This document shows, in pieces, positions 54,576-63,215 of a DNA stretch of 64,000 nucleotides. The stretch is from a bacterium. Lineage in GTDB: Bacteria > Sumerlaeota > Sumerlaeia > SLMS01. The position numbers and the translations under genes are program-made. Each line of letters opens with the position of its first letter. Within the stretch, counting starts at the first letter, position 1. The stretch spans positions 1-64,000 of the forward strand of contig WGMQ01000045.1 in the NCBI GenBank assembly GCA_016125005.1, read 5' to 3'. The notes under the pieces were generated by a model. That model was not told the DNA's origin and ran no database searches. It saw only the letters and a program-made list of their open reading frames with translations.

Positions 54576-55514
54576 CTAGTTCTTCCTGCGGCCGGGGTTC
54601 CTGGGGACGGTGAAGCCAAGTTCCCGCAGGTCGTTGTCGTTCTTGCGCCAGCGATCACGCACCTTCACCCAAAGGTCGAGAAAGACAGGTGCGTCGCAGA
54701 GTTGCTCAATGTCGCGGCGGGCAGCACTGCTGATGCGCTTCAGCGTCTCGCCACCCTTGCCCAGGACAATTCCCTTCTGCGAATCACGCTCAACCCAGAT
54801 GGTGGCGCGTATATACCACTTCTCTTCTTCGCGTTCCTTGAATTCGTCGATTTGCACGGCGACGGCGTAGGGAAGTTCCTGCCGAAGAAAGTGATAGGCC
54901 TTCTCGCGAATCATTTCCTGCGCCAGGTAGCGCATGTCGCGATCCGTCAGGATCTCGGGATCGTACATGGCTTCCGTCTGTGGAAGAAGACCGCAGAGGG
55001 TCTCCTGGAGTTTGTCGATCCCGGTGCCGGTGCCGGCCGAAATTCCCACCACGCCGCGGTAGCGGGGGCGCAGTTCCGCGGGAACCTGTTCGCCGAACCA
55101 GGAGCCCACATCCACCCGCGCCTTCTTGCCGTCGATCTTGTTGAGGACCAGCAGGAGCGGGCGACCGATCTCGCTGACCGTCGCGACAATGTCCGCATCG
55201 AAGGGAGCCGGATCGTTGACGTCCACGAGGTGCATGACCAAGTCCACCCCCTCAAGGCCCTCGATCACGTTGTGGCGGATGCACTCGTTCAGCCGGTCGT
55301 CGCCGGGCGCCAAGCCGGGAAGATCCACGAAGATGACCTGTGCGGCGTCGGTCGACCAGATACCGGTCGTGCGCTCGCGCGTGGTCTGCGGAAGGGGGGA
55401 AACCGCGGCGAGGCGCGCTCCCACGACCTTGTTCATCAGCGTCGACTTGCCCGCGTTCGGCTTGCCGAAAATGGCGACAAAGCCGCAGCGGAACTCCTTG
55501 GGTGATTCCTCCAT
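54576..55514 (-). CDS. era: GTPase Era
   Basis: 312 aa. G1 is G-K-P-N-A-G-K-S-T, G3 V-D-L-P-G-L (usually D-T-P-G), G4 L-N-K-I-D, G5 S-A-G-T-G. A C-terminal KH domain with G-I-V-L-G-K-G-G-E-T-L-K-R-I and V-F-L-D-L-W-V-K-V-R-D-R-W-R binds 16S rRNA near its 3' end for 30S maturation. ATG shares one base with the ybeY stop (TGATG). The Thr-to-Leu change in G3 is a mild departure. Confidence 0.92.
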   Translation of the reverse strand: MEESPKEFRCGFVAIFGKPNAGKSTLMNKVVGARLAAVSPLPQTTRERTTGIWSTDAAQVIFVDLPGLAPGDDRLNECIRHNVIEGLEGVDLVMHLVDVNDPAPFDADIVATVSEIGRPLLLVLNKIDGKKARVDVGSWFGEQVPAELRPRYRGVVGISAGTGTGIDKLQETLCGLLPQTEAMYDPEILTDRDMRYLAQEMIREKAYHFLRQELPYAVAVQIDEFKEREEEKWYIRATIWVERDSQKGIVLGKGGETLKRISSAARRDIEQLCDAPVFLDLWVKVRDRWRKNDNDLRELGFTVPRNPGRRKN

Positions 55515-56029
55515 CAGAGGCCTTTCTTCAGTTCCAACCGGGGGCGGGGAATGGCCGCGAGGGCCTTGAGAATCTCATCGGTGCGGCGCCACATCTTCTT
55601 CTTCTTCGGGGCGGTGTCGTGATCGTGGCCGAGCAGGTGCAGAAACCCATGGACGAGCAGCAGGGCGACTTCCTCGTCAAGGTCGCGCCCTGCCTCCTCG
55701 GCGCCGTGGGCCGTGTAGGGAAGGCAGATCGCCAAGTCGCCGAGATGGGGCTCGGGGACGCCGACCAGTTCCTCCGGATCATCGACGGCGGGAAAGCTGA
55801 GCACGTCGGTTTCCTCGTCAAAGCCACGGAACTCGGCATTGAGGCGGCGGATTTCCCGTCGGTCGCAGTAGAGCACGGAAACGGAGGCATCCTGCCAGCC
55901 GCTCGCGCGGATCGCTCCGTCCAGGATCGCCACCGTGAAACGCCGCAGGGGCGCGACTCCGCCGAGCACTCCGCTCCGGCGAAGCACGACATCGATCTGG
56001 TTTCCGGGGGCGGGGGAAGGATGGGTCAT
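55514..56029 (-). CDS. ybeY: Endoribonuclease YbeY (16S rRNA maturation)
   Basis: 171 aa from ATG 56029 (AGGA 8 bases upstream; ATG 56035 is too close to that site). The zinc motif H-G-F-L-H-L-L-G-H-D-H is intact (His-x3-His-x5-His). L-N-x-x-F-R-G-F-D-E-E-T-D-V-L-S-F is the typical second signature. It directly precedes era, a common arrangement of ribosome-maturation genes. The track's long N-terminal extension overlaps the divergent 56146 gene. Confidence 0.9.
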   Translation of the reverse strand: MTHPSPAPGNQIDVVLRRSGVLGGVAPLRRFTVAILDGAIRASGWQDASVSVLYCDRREIRRLNAEFRGFDEETDVLSFPAVDDPEELVGVPEPHLGDLAICLPYTAHGAEEAGRDLDEEVALLLVHGFLHLLGHDHDTAPKKKKMWRRTDEILKALAAIPRPRLELKKGL

Positions 56030-56145
56030 GCGCATTGTCCTGAGCTGAGCATCGGGCAGCCAGCGCGCCGCCAACAATGGAAATCGAAGACACAACGTAA
56101 CATCCCCTTGTCCGCCTTGGGAGACTTCGCCACAACTCCCCCACC

Positions 56146-57486
56146 ATGGCACCACGCAAGCGCACGGAGAGCTACGCCAGACACCGACTGCACCAGTTGC
56201 TCCACCATGTGGGGTGGAGCCTGTCGCTGCTTGAAGAGCCACGCGTCGAAAAGAGCGGCCTGTGGCAACTGGCGCCGCTTCCCGACGGCCAGACGATCCT
56301 GTTCCTTTTCCTGAACGAGCCACTCCCGGCGCTCGACGCCGCGTTCCGCGCCTATGAGGACTTTTCGCCCGAGCACCGCCGGCTTTTTTCCACGCTGCGC
56401 GAGCAGGGGGTACACGCCCGCCATGCGCTCCTCATCGATGAGGAGTTCAAGACGGAATTGGTCGACCTGGCCCAGGAGGACGTGCTCCTCCACGTCCGCA
56501 ACGAGACAGAACTGAACGAGCGCATGTTGCCGCTCCTGACGGCGACGGCGCTGGCGCGCGGGTCGCTGACCGCCTACCCGCGCAAGACGCCGCGCCAGCG
56601 TGCCCGCGAGCTGGACGAGTGGACGCGCCTTTGGACCTCACGCCTCGGCGCCGCCACCGGAGCCTCGCGCGAGCAAGCCTTGATGTTCTTTGAGTGGCTG
56701 CATCTCTCGCGGCTGGCCGAGCAACTCGGCATCGGCAAGAAGGGACTGGAACCCATCACCCGATTCGGCGAGCTTCCGCGCAATCCGCCCAACGCGGCAC
56801 GGCGGCTCCTGCAGAGCTGGAAACCACTGGCGGAGCAATGGTGCCTTCTTCAGGGAACGCCCCTCAAGAACATGGACCAGCTTGCCCGTCGCGCCCTCGA
56901 CAATAACCTGCTGCTCGACTGCCTTTCGAGCTACGGTCGGCTTTCGCGCGGGAAGTTCTCCTCGGACATTTTTGCGGAAGCCTTCGGTGACGAGGAACTG
57001 CGTCTCGTCGGCTGGCGCCATTCGCTCGTGGAGGCCCTCCCCCAGGCGTCCGACGCGCCCGATCCCGCTCGGTGGCTCTCGTCGACGTTCGACGTGGACC
57101 TCGATGCGACAGGGTTTCCGGGCCTGCTGGCGGCCTACAATCAGGTGGCGGAGGAACTTCGCATGCTGGCCCGCCAACAGGCCATCCAGCGCCAACGCGG
57201 CGAGCGCCCCGGTGTGCAACTCGACCTCCTTGGCACCGAGCCACCTCCCCTCGCGGAGGAAGAGGCCCCGCGCCTGACGCTTCAGAATGTGCTGCGCGTG
57301 ACGACCACCAAACGCTTCCGCGCCGAGATCGCCCGCATGGTCCTCCTGGCCCACACCGCCGAGTGGTTCGCCCGGCTCCATCGGCCCGAGTCGATCTTTC
57401 CGGTGCCGCAAGTCGAAGTAGTCCCCGGCACCGATCGCGCGGCGACTCCTCCCGCCCCGCCAACCTCGACAGCCCACCTGAACTGA
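56146..57486 (+). CDS. Unrecognised 446-aa soluble protein
   Basis: No signal peptide or membrane segment. It is predicted mostly helical, rich in Leu, Arg and Glu. Around residues 135-170 it has a basic stretch (Y-P-R-K-T-P-R-Q-R-A-R-E-L-D-E-W-T-R-L-W), and around 240-285 the phrase L-A-R-R-A-L-D-N-N-L-L-L-D-C-L-S-S-Y-G-R-L-S-R-G-K-F-S. The C-terminal 40 residues are Pro/Ala-rich. Codon use looks like that of its neighbours, so recent transfer is unlikely. It is divergent from ybeY and 8 bases before the GT-C/TPR gene. I assign no function. Confidence 0.6.
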   Translation: MAPRKRTESYARHRLHQLLHHVGWSLSLLEEPRVEKSGLWQLAPLPDGQTILFLFLNEPLPALDAAFRAYEDFSPEHRRLFSTLREQGVHARHALLIDEEFKTELVDLAQEDVLLHVRNETELNERMLPLLTATALARGSLTAYPRKTPRQRARELDEWTRLWTSRLGAATGASREQALMFFEWLHLSRLAEQLGIGKKGLEPITRFGELPRNPPNAARRLLQSWKPLAEQWCLLQGTPLKNMDQLARRALDNNLLLDCLSSYGRLSRGKFSSDIFAEAFGDEELRLVGWRHSLVEALPQASDAPDPARWLSSTFDVDLDATGFPGLLAAYNQVAEELRMLARQQAIQRQRGERPGVQLDLLGTEPPPLAEEEAPRLTLQNVLRVTTTKRFRAEIARMVLLAHTAEWFARLHRPESIFPVPQVEVVPGTDRAATPPAPPTSTAHLN

Positions 57487-57494
57487 GAACCAAC

Positions 57495-59225
57495 ATGACG
57501 GCGGAAAGCGCATCGATCGACTCGCCGGGGCCAAGCATCCGGTACGCCTGCGCCCTCCTTGTCGCCTCCTGCCTGATCGCCTACATCCCCTTCGTGGTGG
57601 CCGAGCCCTTCTGGGACGATCGCGCCATCATTCGCCCAGATGGACCGATCGCTTCCCTGGCCAGCATCCCGTTGGTCTTTCAGGTGCGCAGCCCGCTGTT
57701 TCCGCCCGGGTCGGGGCTCAGTTACTACCGTCCCGTCGTGGATACCCTCTTCATTGTGGAGTACGCCATCGGGGGAACCAGCTCGCTGCTCTACCATACA
57801 ACGAACTTGATGATCCACGTCTTTAACGTACTGCTGTTCTTCGGCCTTTGCCTCGGGTTGCAGGGCCGGGAGAGGCGCATTGAAACGGCACTGCTTGGGG
57901 CGGGGCTGTTTGCCCTTCATCCCGTGCAGGCGGAAAGCGTGCTATGGATCGCGGGGCGATACGCCACATTGGCAATGAGCTTCCTGCTGCTCGCGGGGCA
58001 CGCGGCCCTGCGCTCGGTGTTAGCCGCGGACGCTGGGAAGCGGCTGGCCTGGGCCGCGGCCACGGGAGCGGCATTACTGGCGTCACTGCTGTGTAAGGAG
58101 TTCGCCTTTGCGGCGCTTCCGGCGCTGGTCCCGTTGGCCATTTTCGCCTTCCGCCAAAGTAGCGACCGCCTGACTCACGCCATTCCCACCGGTGTGGCCG
58201 TGGTCATCGCCACCGCGATTTGTGTCGCTCTGAATGGAGATTCCAGCACCGCCGGGCTTGGCGGCACGCTACGGACTCTCGGGCTGGCCCGCCTCTTGTT
58301 GTCGCTCACTTCCGTCTTTGGGTTCTACCTCGAGTGCCTGCTGTGGCCATTCCGGCTCGCACCGCTGTATCCCATCGGTGTGGACCAGAGCCCGGTCTAT
58401 CTGGTCCTGGGGGGAATTGGCGCGGTCGTTTCCCTGGGATTCGTCGGATGGCTTTGCACGCGGAAAATTTTGGCGGCGGCGCTGGCCGCATCGGCCATTC
58501 TCTTCTTCGGTGCGAGCGCACTGCTGCCGGTTTTGGCGGGACAGTTTCAACTCGCCGACCGCTACCTTTACCAGTCGTTGGCCGGTTTGGGATTGCTGGC
58601 TGCGCTCTTTCTTCCACGCCCTCGGCGATTGGCGCTGGGAGTGATCGCCCCGCTCGTGTTGCTCACCGCGTTGTGCCTGCGACAATCCAGCTTTTGGGTT
58701 GAGGAGAACGTGCTTTGGACGCGGGTTCTGGAGGTCGACCCAAACAGCGAGGACGGCAACTTCCAGCTCGCGGAACATTTCGTCCGGACGGGGCACCCGG
58801 AACGGGCACTCCCCTTGTGGCGGGCGGGAATCGAGAGTCCGAACCGCAGCAATCGCCCGCGCGTCCGAATCGCCCGGGCCAGCCAGATGGCGTGGACCGC
58901 CTTTACGCTCGGCGAGAACGAACAGGCCATCTGGGCCGCCAATGTCGCTGCCGCCGACCCGGAGTTTTCGCAGGAATCGAGCGCCCTGATGGCGTTCCTG
59001 CTGTTCGAGTCAGGTCGCCCCGAAGAAGCGCGGACGGCGCTAAGTCGCATCACAGACAGCGACTCGCTCTCCTCGCGCGGAACGATCGTACTGGCATTGA
59101 CGGAACTCCGCCATCTCGGCCTGCCGGGTGCCGCCCGGGCACGCTACGCCAGGCTGCGGGCTAACGGCGGACCGGTGGTTCCTGAGTTGGAGGCAGACCC
59201 CGAGATTCCCGGAGAGCAGGACTAG
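57495..59225 (+). CDS. GT-C mannosyltransferase-like membrane protein with C-terminal TPRs
   Basis: 576 aa from ATG 57495 (MTAESASIDSPGPS). About 10-11 helices. F-W-D-D-R-A-I holds the expected loop-1 Asp pair; F-A-L-H-P-V-Q-A-E-S-V-L-W-I-A-G-R-Y-A-T-L-A and L-L-C-K-E-F-A-F are the TMTC-family signatures. Residues about 415-560 form TPR-like helices (D-G-N-F-Q-L-A-E-H-F-V-R-T-G-H-P-E-R-A-L-P-L-W-R-A-G-I-E). This matches bacterial proteins annotated as TPR/O-mannosyltransferase fusions. It is related to the gene at 40527, whose C-terminus lacks TPRs. Confidence 0.75.
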   Translation: MTAESASIDSPGPSIRYACALLVASCLIAYIPFVVAEPFWDDRAIIRPDGPIASLASIPLVFQVRSPLFPPGSGLSYYRPVVDTLFIVEYAIGGTSSLLYHTTNLMIHVFNVLLFFGLCLGLQGRERRIETALLGAGLFALHPVQAESVLWIAGRYATLAMSFLLLAGHAALRSVLAADAGKRLAWAAATGAALLASLLCKEFAFAALPALVPLAIFAFRQSSDRLTHAIPTGVAVVIATAICVALNGDSSTAGLGGTLRTLGLARLLLSLTSVFGFYLECLLWPFRLAPLYPIGVDQSPVYLVLGGIGAVVSLGFVGWLCTRKILAAALAASAILFFGASALLPVLAGQFQLADRYLYQSLAGLGLLAALFLPRPRRLALGVIAPLVLLTALCLRQSSFWVEENVLWTRVLEVDPNSEDGNFQLAEHFVRTGHPERALPLWRAGIESPNRSNRPRVRIARASQMAWTAFTLGENEQAIWAANVAAADPEFSQESSALMAFLLFESGRPEEARTALSRITDSDSLSSRGTIVLALTELRHLGLPGAARARYARLRANGGPVVPELEADPEIPGEQD

Positions 59226-59368
59226 AAAGACGACAGGGTTACCATGAGAGTGCCGGTGCTCCAAATCATTGAAAAAATCGTACTTGACCCCCAGCCCGGT
59301 CAGCAGCAGATTCGAGGATAGCAGTAAGTTTCTTAACCTCACCTTTCTTTGAAGGAGCGTAGTTCCCC

Positions 59369-59695
59369 ATGAAGAAACTGCTCGCCTTGGCCGCAGTGAC
59401 CATTGTGTCCCTCCAGTTGACCGGCTGCCTCGTCGCCCCGGTCCAGCCCCCCATGGGCATCCTGTACACCAGCTATCAGGCTCCGCTGGATTACGATCAG
59501 AGCAACTCCTCTGTTGGTAGCAAGTCCGGCTCCGCCGAGACCATGAGCATCCTGGGCCTCGTCGCCCTCGGTGACGGCTCCGTCAAGACGGCTGCCTCCA
59601 ACGGCGGTCTCTCCACCATCAGCGGCGCCGACTACGAGTACCTCAACATCATCGGCGTTTACCAGAAGTACACCACCATCGTCCACGGCGAGTGA
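59369..59695 (+). CDS. TRL-like lipoprotein, copy 1
   Basis: 108 aa with lipobox L-Q-L-T-G-C (Cys at about residue 20). The mature part follows the TRL-like pattern: G-I-L-Y-T-S-Y-Q-A-P-L-D, then S-I-L-G-L-V-A-L-G-D-G-S-V-K-T-A-A-S-N-G-G-L, and Y-E-Y-L-N-I-I-G-V-Y-Q-K-Y-T-T-I-V-H-G-E. AAGGAG lies about 13 bases before ATG. Family members are small envelope lipoproteins of unknown function. A second copy follows 11 bases on. Confidence 0.75.
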   Translation: MKKLLALAAVTIVSLQLTGCLVAPVQPPMGILYTSYQAPLDYDQSNSSVGSKSGSAETMSILGLVALGDGSVKTAASNGGLSTISGADYEYLNIIGVYQKYTTIVHGE

Positions 59696-59706
59696 GATAA
59701 CAATCC

Positions 59707-60111
59707 ATGATCAAGAATCTCCTGACCGGAAGTCTTGCGCGTAAGGCTGGCCTCATGGCCGCCGCGTGCGTTCTCGGCATGGGACTCGTGGGTTGCGGAG
59801 GACGCCTGGCCTCCCGCGAAATGATGAAAGCACCGGTGGTTCCCCCCCCGGGAGTGCTTGTCACCATGTATAAAGCTCCGCTCGACTTCAACTTCGGCAA
59901 GGAAGGCGGGACGAAGGCGGAGAATTCGCGCTTCGGGCAGTCTGAGACGCACTACATCGGGATCTGGTTCATCCGCATCGCTTGGGGTGATGGCAGCCTC
60001 GATACCGCCTCGAAACAGGGCGGCATCAGCAATCTCAGCTACGCCGACTACGAGTACCTTAACATCCTCGGTGTTTACCAGAACGTCAAGTTCAACGCCT
60101 ACGGCGAGTAA
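59707..60111 (+). CDS. TRL-like lipoprotein, copy 2
   Basis: 134 aa with lipobox G-L-V-G-C (Cys at about residue 31). The same pattern as copy 1: G-V-L-V-T-M-Y-K-A-P-L-D, I-A-W-G-D-G-S-L-D-T-A-S-K-Q-G-G-I and Y-E-Y-L-N-I-L-G-V-Y-Q-N-V-K-F-N-A-Y-G-E. A local duplication that has diverged. A good terminator follows. Confidence 0.72.
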   Translation: MIKNLLTGSLARKAGLMAAACVLGMGLVGCGGRLASREMMKAPVVPPPGVLVTMYKAPLDFNFGKEGGTKAENSRFGQSETHYIGIWFIRIAWGDGSLDTASKQGGISNLSYADYEYLNILGVYQNVKFNAYGE

Positions 60112-60141
60112 ACTGCGAGTAACCCCAACCGTTCCAAAATC

Positions 60142-60170
60142 GACCGCCACTCGGATTCCGGGTGGCGGTC
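60142..60170. terminator. Bidirectional terminator after TRL-like pair
   Basis: GACCGCCAC, an 11-base loop, GTGGCGGTC, with CCAAAA on the left and TTCTTTTGG on the right: a 9-bp stem with A/T tails, suitable for both the plus-strand lipoproteins and the minus-strand FecR-like gene. Confidence 0.85.
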
Positions 60171-60180
60171 TTCTTTTGGA

Positions 60181-62616
60181 TCAGCGTGGCGTTGCGGCCA
60201 TCGCGCCCGCGCCGCCGGTGATCATGCGGCCCACGTCCCAGTTGTTGCGGATGCCTTCGCCGTAAAGGTCGATGCGACCGTCCTCGGCCACGGCATAGAG
60301 CAGCGCCGGGGGCTTGCCGAAGGTCTGCGTCTGTCCCGGCTGTGACGCTCCGACAAGCTGCATGAGCGCGCCGAGTTCGTTCCCCTGGCTTTCCGGTTGG
60401 TGGTAGAGCACCAGCGAGGCATGGGTGCCGCTCTTGGCGGGGAGGGACGCCAGGAACTCGGGGTTTTGGGCGAGGCTCTCCCCGCGGGCTGCCTCGTCCC
60501 ACGCCTCCTCCAAGGCGGCTTGGCCGATGGTGAAGACCGCCTGATCGCGGACGATCCCGACGGCAATGGGTAGCGAAGTGCCCGGGTGGTCGAAGCGGAT
60601 GATCGGACGTCCGCGGGATTCGGACTGCTCCACGCGGAGCGTCCGCGCGGTGTCGATCGACGTGAGCAATGTGAGCAGTGCGCGATGGAATCGGGCGGGG
60701 TCTGTGACCTCGATGGCGAGGCGGGCCTTAGGCATGGGGATCATGGGGCGGGCGATCCCGAGTCCGACTTCGTTGCCGAGCGACTCGGCCAGATCCTTGA
60801 GCGCCGCGCTGGTGACGGAGGACACTGCATCGGGGGCATCGACCAGCCGCAGCACGTCGGTCAGGATGTCCGCGGGGCGATCGGTCCTCATCCCAAGGTA
60901 GAACCAGGTATTCGGCGCCATGACCTGCGTGGTGCCGAGCGGAGCCGGGGCGCCCAGCCAGCGGAAAATCCCTTCGCGCTCGCCGTTGAAGGTGACCCGC
61001 AGGGCCCGGTTGTCCGCCTGGTCCGTGAAGCCATTCGACGCGACGAGTGAGCCCACGGAACCGAAGCCGAGTTGGTTCAGCCCCGGGACGATGGCGGCGT
61101 TGTGACGTGCCGCCTGGGCCAGGAGCATCTGCGCGTCCATCCCCACGGTAAAGGAACCGCTCCGGGTGGCGCGCGAAACAGACCGGAAGAAGTCGCTGTT
61201 GCCAAAGGTGGATGCACGGTCCTCCGCCACGCCGTCGGCCACCGTATCGAAGGTTTCGCCCTGACTCCCCAACAGGAGCCATCGGTTGACCAGACGTGCT
61301 CCCAATGGCCGGTCGGTCGACGCTTCTGCGAGGGCCGGTGAAAGCTTTTCACGCACGATCCGCTGGGCTGCTGCCTGATCCCCACCAACGGCGCCGAGAA
61401 TCAGCAGTCCGTCGCGGTGGACGGAAACCACGAAGTCACCATTCAACTGGTCGAGGAACGGCGGAATATCCGGGTCGCGGACCAGCGCATTGAGGGCCGT
61501 GAAACCGGCTTCGATCGACGGACCGGGGGCGGAGACGCGAAGCGCCTCGTGGAGCCGTTCCAGATTCGCAGGCGACAGCGCGTCGGACAGTTTCGGGGTG
61601 CCGACATCCTTGAGCACGGCGCCGAGATCGTCCGATGCCACGAAGGTGTAGGTACTCTCGGGAAGGTAGCGGACCAGTTCCTCGAGCGAGGCGTTGCCGG
61701 TTGTGCTCGCCGGCTCGGCCACTACGGTCAGGTCGATGAGGTGCTTGAGTTCGTCCCGCCGCTCGGACCAGGCGATGCGATCCGCAATCGGGAGCGGGCG
61801 CGAGTCGGTGGTGCTGAAAAGCTCTCCTGCCTTGAGCTTGCGCACCAATCCGCCGGTGCGCAGCTCGACTTCGCCCTCGATGACGGCGACTTCCGCGCCG
61901 CCGAGGCCGCGCGCCACGCTGAAGACCGCTCCCCGACCGGAAACTTCCAAACCTTCGGTGGTGATCGTCACGGTCTTGTGGGCGCGTTCGTCCGCATCGT
62001 CGCCCCAGATGAGCAGTTCCCCCCGGTCGAGCGTCACGGAGGACTGGTTCCGCCGGGCGGTCAAGGTGACGGTGCTGTTGCCGTTCATTTCCATCCGCGC
62101 GCCGCCGTTGGAGGCCAGTTGAATCTGGGCGCGGGTGCCGTCGGGGGTCTTGAGGACGCTTCCGGTGCGGGAGATGAGCGACCCGGGGCGGAGGCTGACC
62201 GGTCCGTCACTGCCAACAATCTGCACAGGACGGCCACTGTCGCTCGCCACGGTCGCGAGAATCGCAGGACTGGGGCTGGACTGGAATCCGTACCAGACGG
62301 ATCCGGCGGCAATGGCCAGCGAGGCAGCAGCGGCGAGGGGCCAGTACCCGACGCGGCGCCGCGGAGTGCCGACAGAAACGATTTTCGCGCCGGCTCGCTG
62401 GGCCGGGAGCGGCGGCATTGGCGCGGCGTCGGCGCGCGCTCCATGTGCGGCGAAGGCCCGCCCCAGCGTCGCTTCCTGGTCACGGTACTTCTGGAGCAGG
62501 GCGGCCAGATCGGGACTGCGCTCGGCCTCCGCAAGGAGTTCGCGCTCCTCCTCAGGGGTCAGGTCACCCTCCAGAAACTCAAGAACCCGGGTCTCGAAAT
62601 CGTGTCGTGTCTTCAT
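60181..62616 (-). CDS. FecR-domain / DUF3352 membrane protein (probable anti-sigma or sigma-regulated receptor)
   Basis: 811 aa from M-K-T-R-H-D-F-E-T-R-V-L-E-F-L-E-G-D-L-T-P-E-E-E (ATG 62616, GGGAGG 9 bases upstream). Residues 1-70 resemble the cytoplasmic anti-sigma N-domain of FecR-type proteins (no zinc-binding His-Cys cluster). One membrane helix (about 92-108) is followed by a FecR beta domain (about 125-265; G-R-G-A-V-F-S-V-A-R) and a large DUF3352-like region (about 310-800). The start overlaps the ECF sigma stop (ATGA), so sigma and this protein are made together. It could sense an envelope ligand and control the sigma factor; the signal is unknown. Confidence 0.7.
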   Translation of the reverse strand: MKTRHDFETRVLEFLEGDLTPEEERELLAEAERSPDLAALLQKYRDQEATLGRAFAAHGARADAAPMPPLPAQRAGAKIVSVGTPRRRVGYWPLAAAASLAIAAGSVWYGFQSSPSPAILATVASDSGRPVQIVGSDGPVSLRPGSLISRTGSVLKTPDGTRAQIQLASNGGARMEMNGNSTVTLTARRNQSSVTLDRGELLIWGDDADERAHKTVTITTEGLEVSGRGAVFSVARGLGGAEVAVIEGEVELRTGGLVRKLKAGELFSTTDSRPLPIADRIAWSERRDELKHLIDLTVVAEPASTTGNASLEELVRYLPESTYTFVASDDLGAVLKDVGTPKLSDALSPANLERLHEALRVSAPGPSIEAGFTALNALVRDPDIPPFLDQLNGDFVVSVHRDGLLILGAVGGDQAAAQRIVREKLSPALAEASTDRPLGARLVNRWLLLGSQGETFDTVADGVAEDRASTFGNSDFFRSVSRATRSGSFTVGMDAQMLLAQAARHNAAIVPGLNQLGFGSVGSLVASNGFTDQADNRALRVTFNGEREGIFRWLGAPAPLGTTQVMAPNTWFYLGMRTDRPADILTDVLRLVDAPDAVSSVTSAALKDLAESLGNEVGLGIARPMIPMPKARLAIEVTDPARFHRALLTLLTSIDTARTLRVEQSESRGRPIIRFDHPGTSLPIAVGIVRDQAVFTIGQAALEEAWDEAARGESLAQNPEFLASLPAKSGTHASLVLYHQPESQGNELGALMQLVGASQPGQTQTFGKPPALLYAVAEDGRIDLYGEGIRNNWDVGRMITGGAGAMAATPR

Positions 62617-63215
62617 TCCGGGGACCTCCCTTCGATGCGGGGAAGGAGATGCTTCCAGCCGTGTTTCTCGAGCGATTCCATTCGGTTGCGGAGCAGCTTG
62701 CGGGCCTCGAAGAGGCGGGACTTGGCGGCCTCGACCCCGATTTCCAGCCGGTCGGCGATGTCCTTGCAGGAGGCGCCCTCGAGGTACTTGAGGGCGATGA
62801 CCACCCGGTGTTGCTCCGGGAGTTGGCTCAGGGCGACGCGCATCAGGAGCACCTGCTCGTCGGCCTCGAGCGTGTCGCCGATGGGCGCGGCAATGGGCTC
62901 GGGGTTGCGCTCGGCGATCCGGTGCTGCTTGTCCGACTGACGGACCTGCTCGTAGGCGACGTTGCGCGCCATGACGTAGAGCCAGCCCGACAGCTTTTGC
63001 GGCGACTGGAGCGTCCCGAGCGTGGTCCAGGCCCTGACCCAGGTATCCTGCACGACATCCTCCGTCCGTTCCTCGTCGCGCAGGACCCCCCACGCGACGG
63101 AGTACACGAGTCTGCGGAAGGGGGAAACCAGTTCCCAGAAGGCCCGGGAATCACCCGACGCGGCCCGGTGAAACAGGGCCTCGTCGATCGGTTGGCTGGT
63201 TGCTTCGGGACTCAT
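62613..63215 (-). CDS. ECF-type RNA polymerase sigma factor
   Basis: 200 aa from M-S-P-E-A-T-S-Q-P (ATG 63215). Region 2 holds F-W-E-L-V-S-P-F-R-R-L-V-Y-S-V-A-W and D-E-E-R-T-E-D-V-V-Q-D-T-W-V-R-A-W; region 4 holds L-S-Q-L-P-E-Q-H-R-V-V-I-A-L-K-Y-L-E-G and D-I-A-D-R-L-E-I-G-V-E-A-A-K-S-R-L-F-E-A-R. These are ECF sigma hallmarks. GGAAGGA lies about 13 bases upstream. Coupled by ATGA to the FecR-like gene, its probable regulator. The longer track start at 63377 is not supported by any Shine-Dalgarno. Confidence 0.88.
   Translation of the reverse strand: MSPEATSQPIDEALFHRAASGDSRAFWELVSPFRRLVYSVAWGVLRDEERTEDVVQDTWVRAWTTLGTLQSPQKLSGWLYVMARNVAYEQVRQSDKQHRIAERNPEPIAAPIGDTLEADEQVLLMRVALSQLPEQHRVVIALKYLEGASCKDIADRLEIGVEAAKSRLFEARKLLRNRMESLEKHGWKHLLPRIEGRSPE

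Noticed and set aside
61417-62940. 507-aa plus-strand ORF opposite the FecR-DUF3352 and sigma genes
   Set aside because: It is antisense to two well-supported genes, has no domain pattern and no Shine-Dalgarno; a GC-rich shadow frame.
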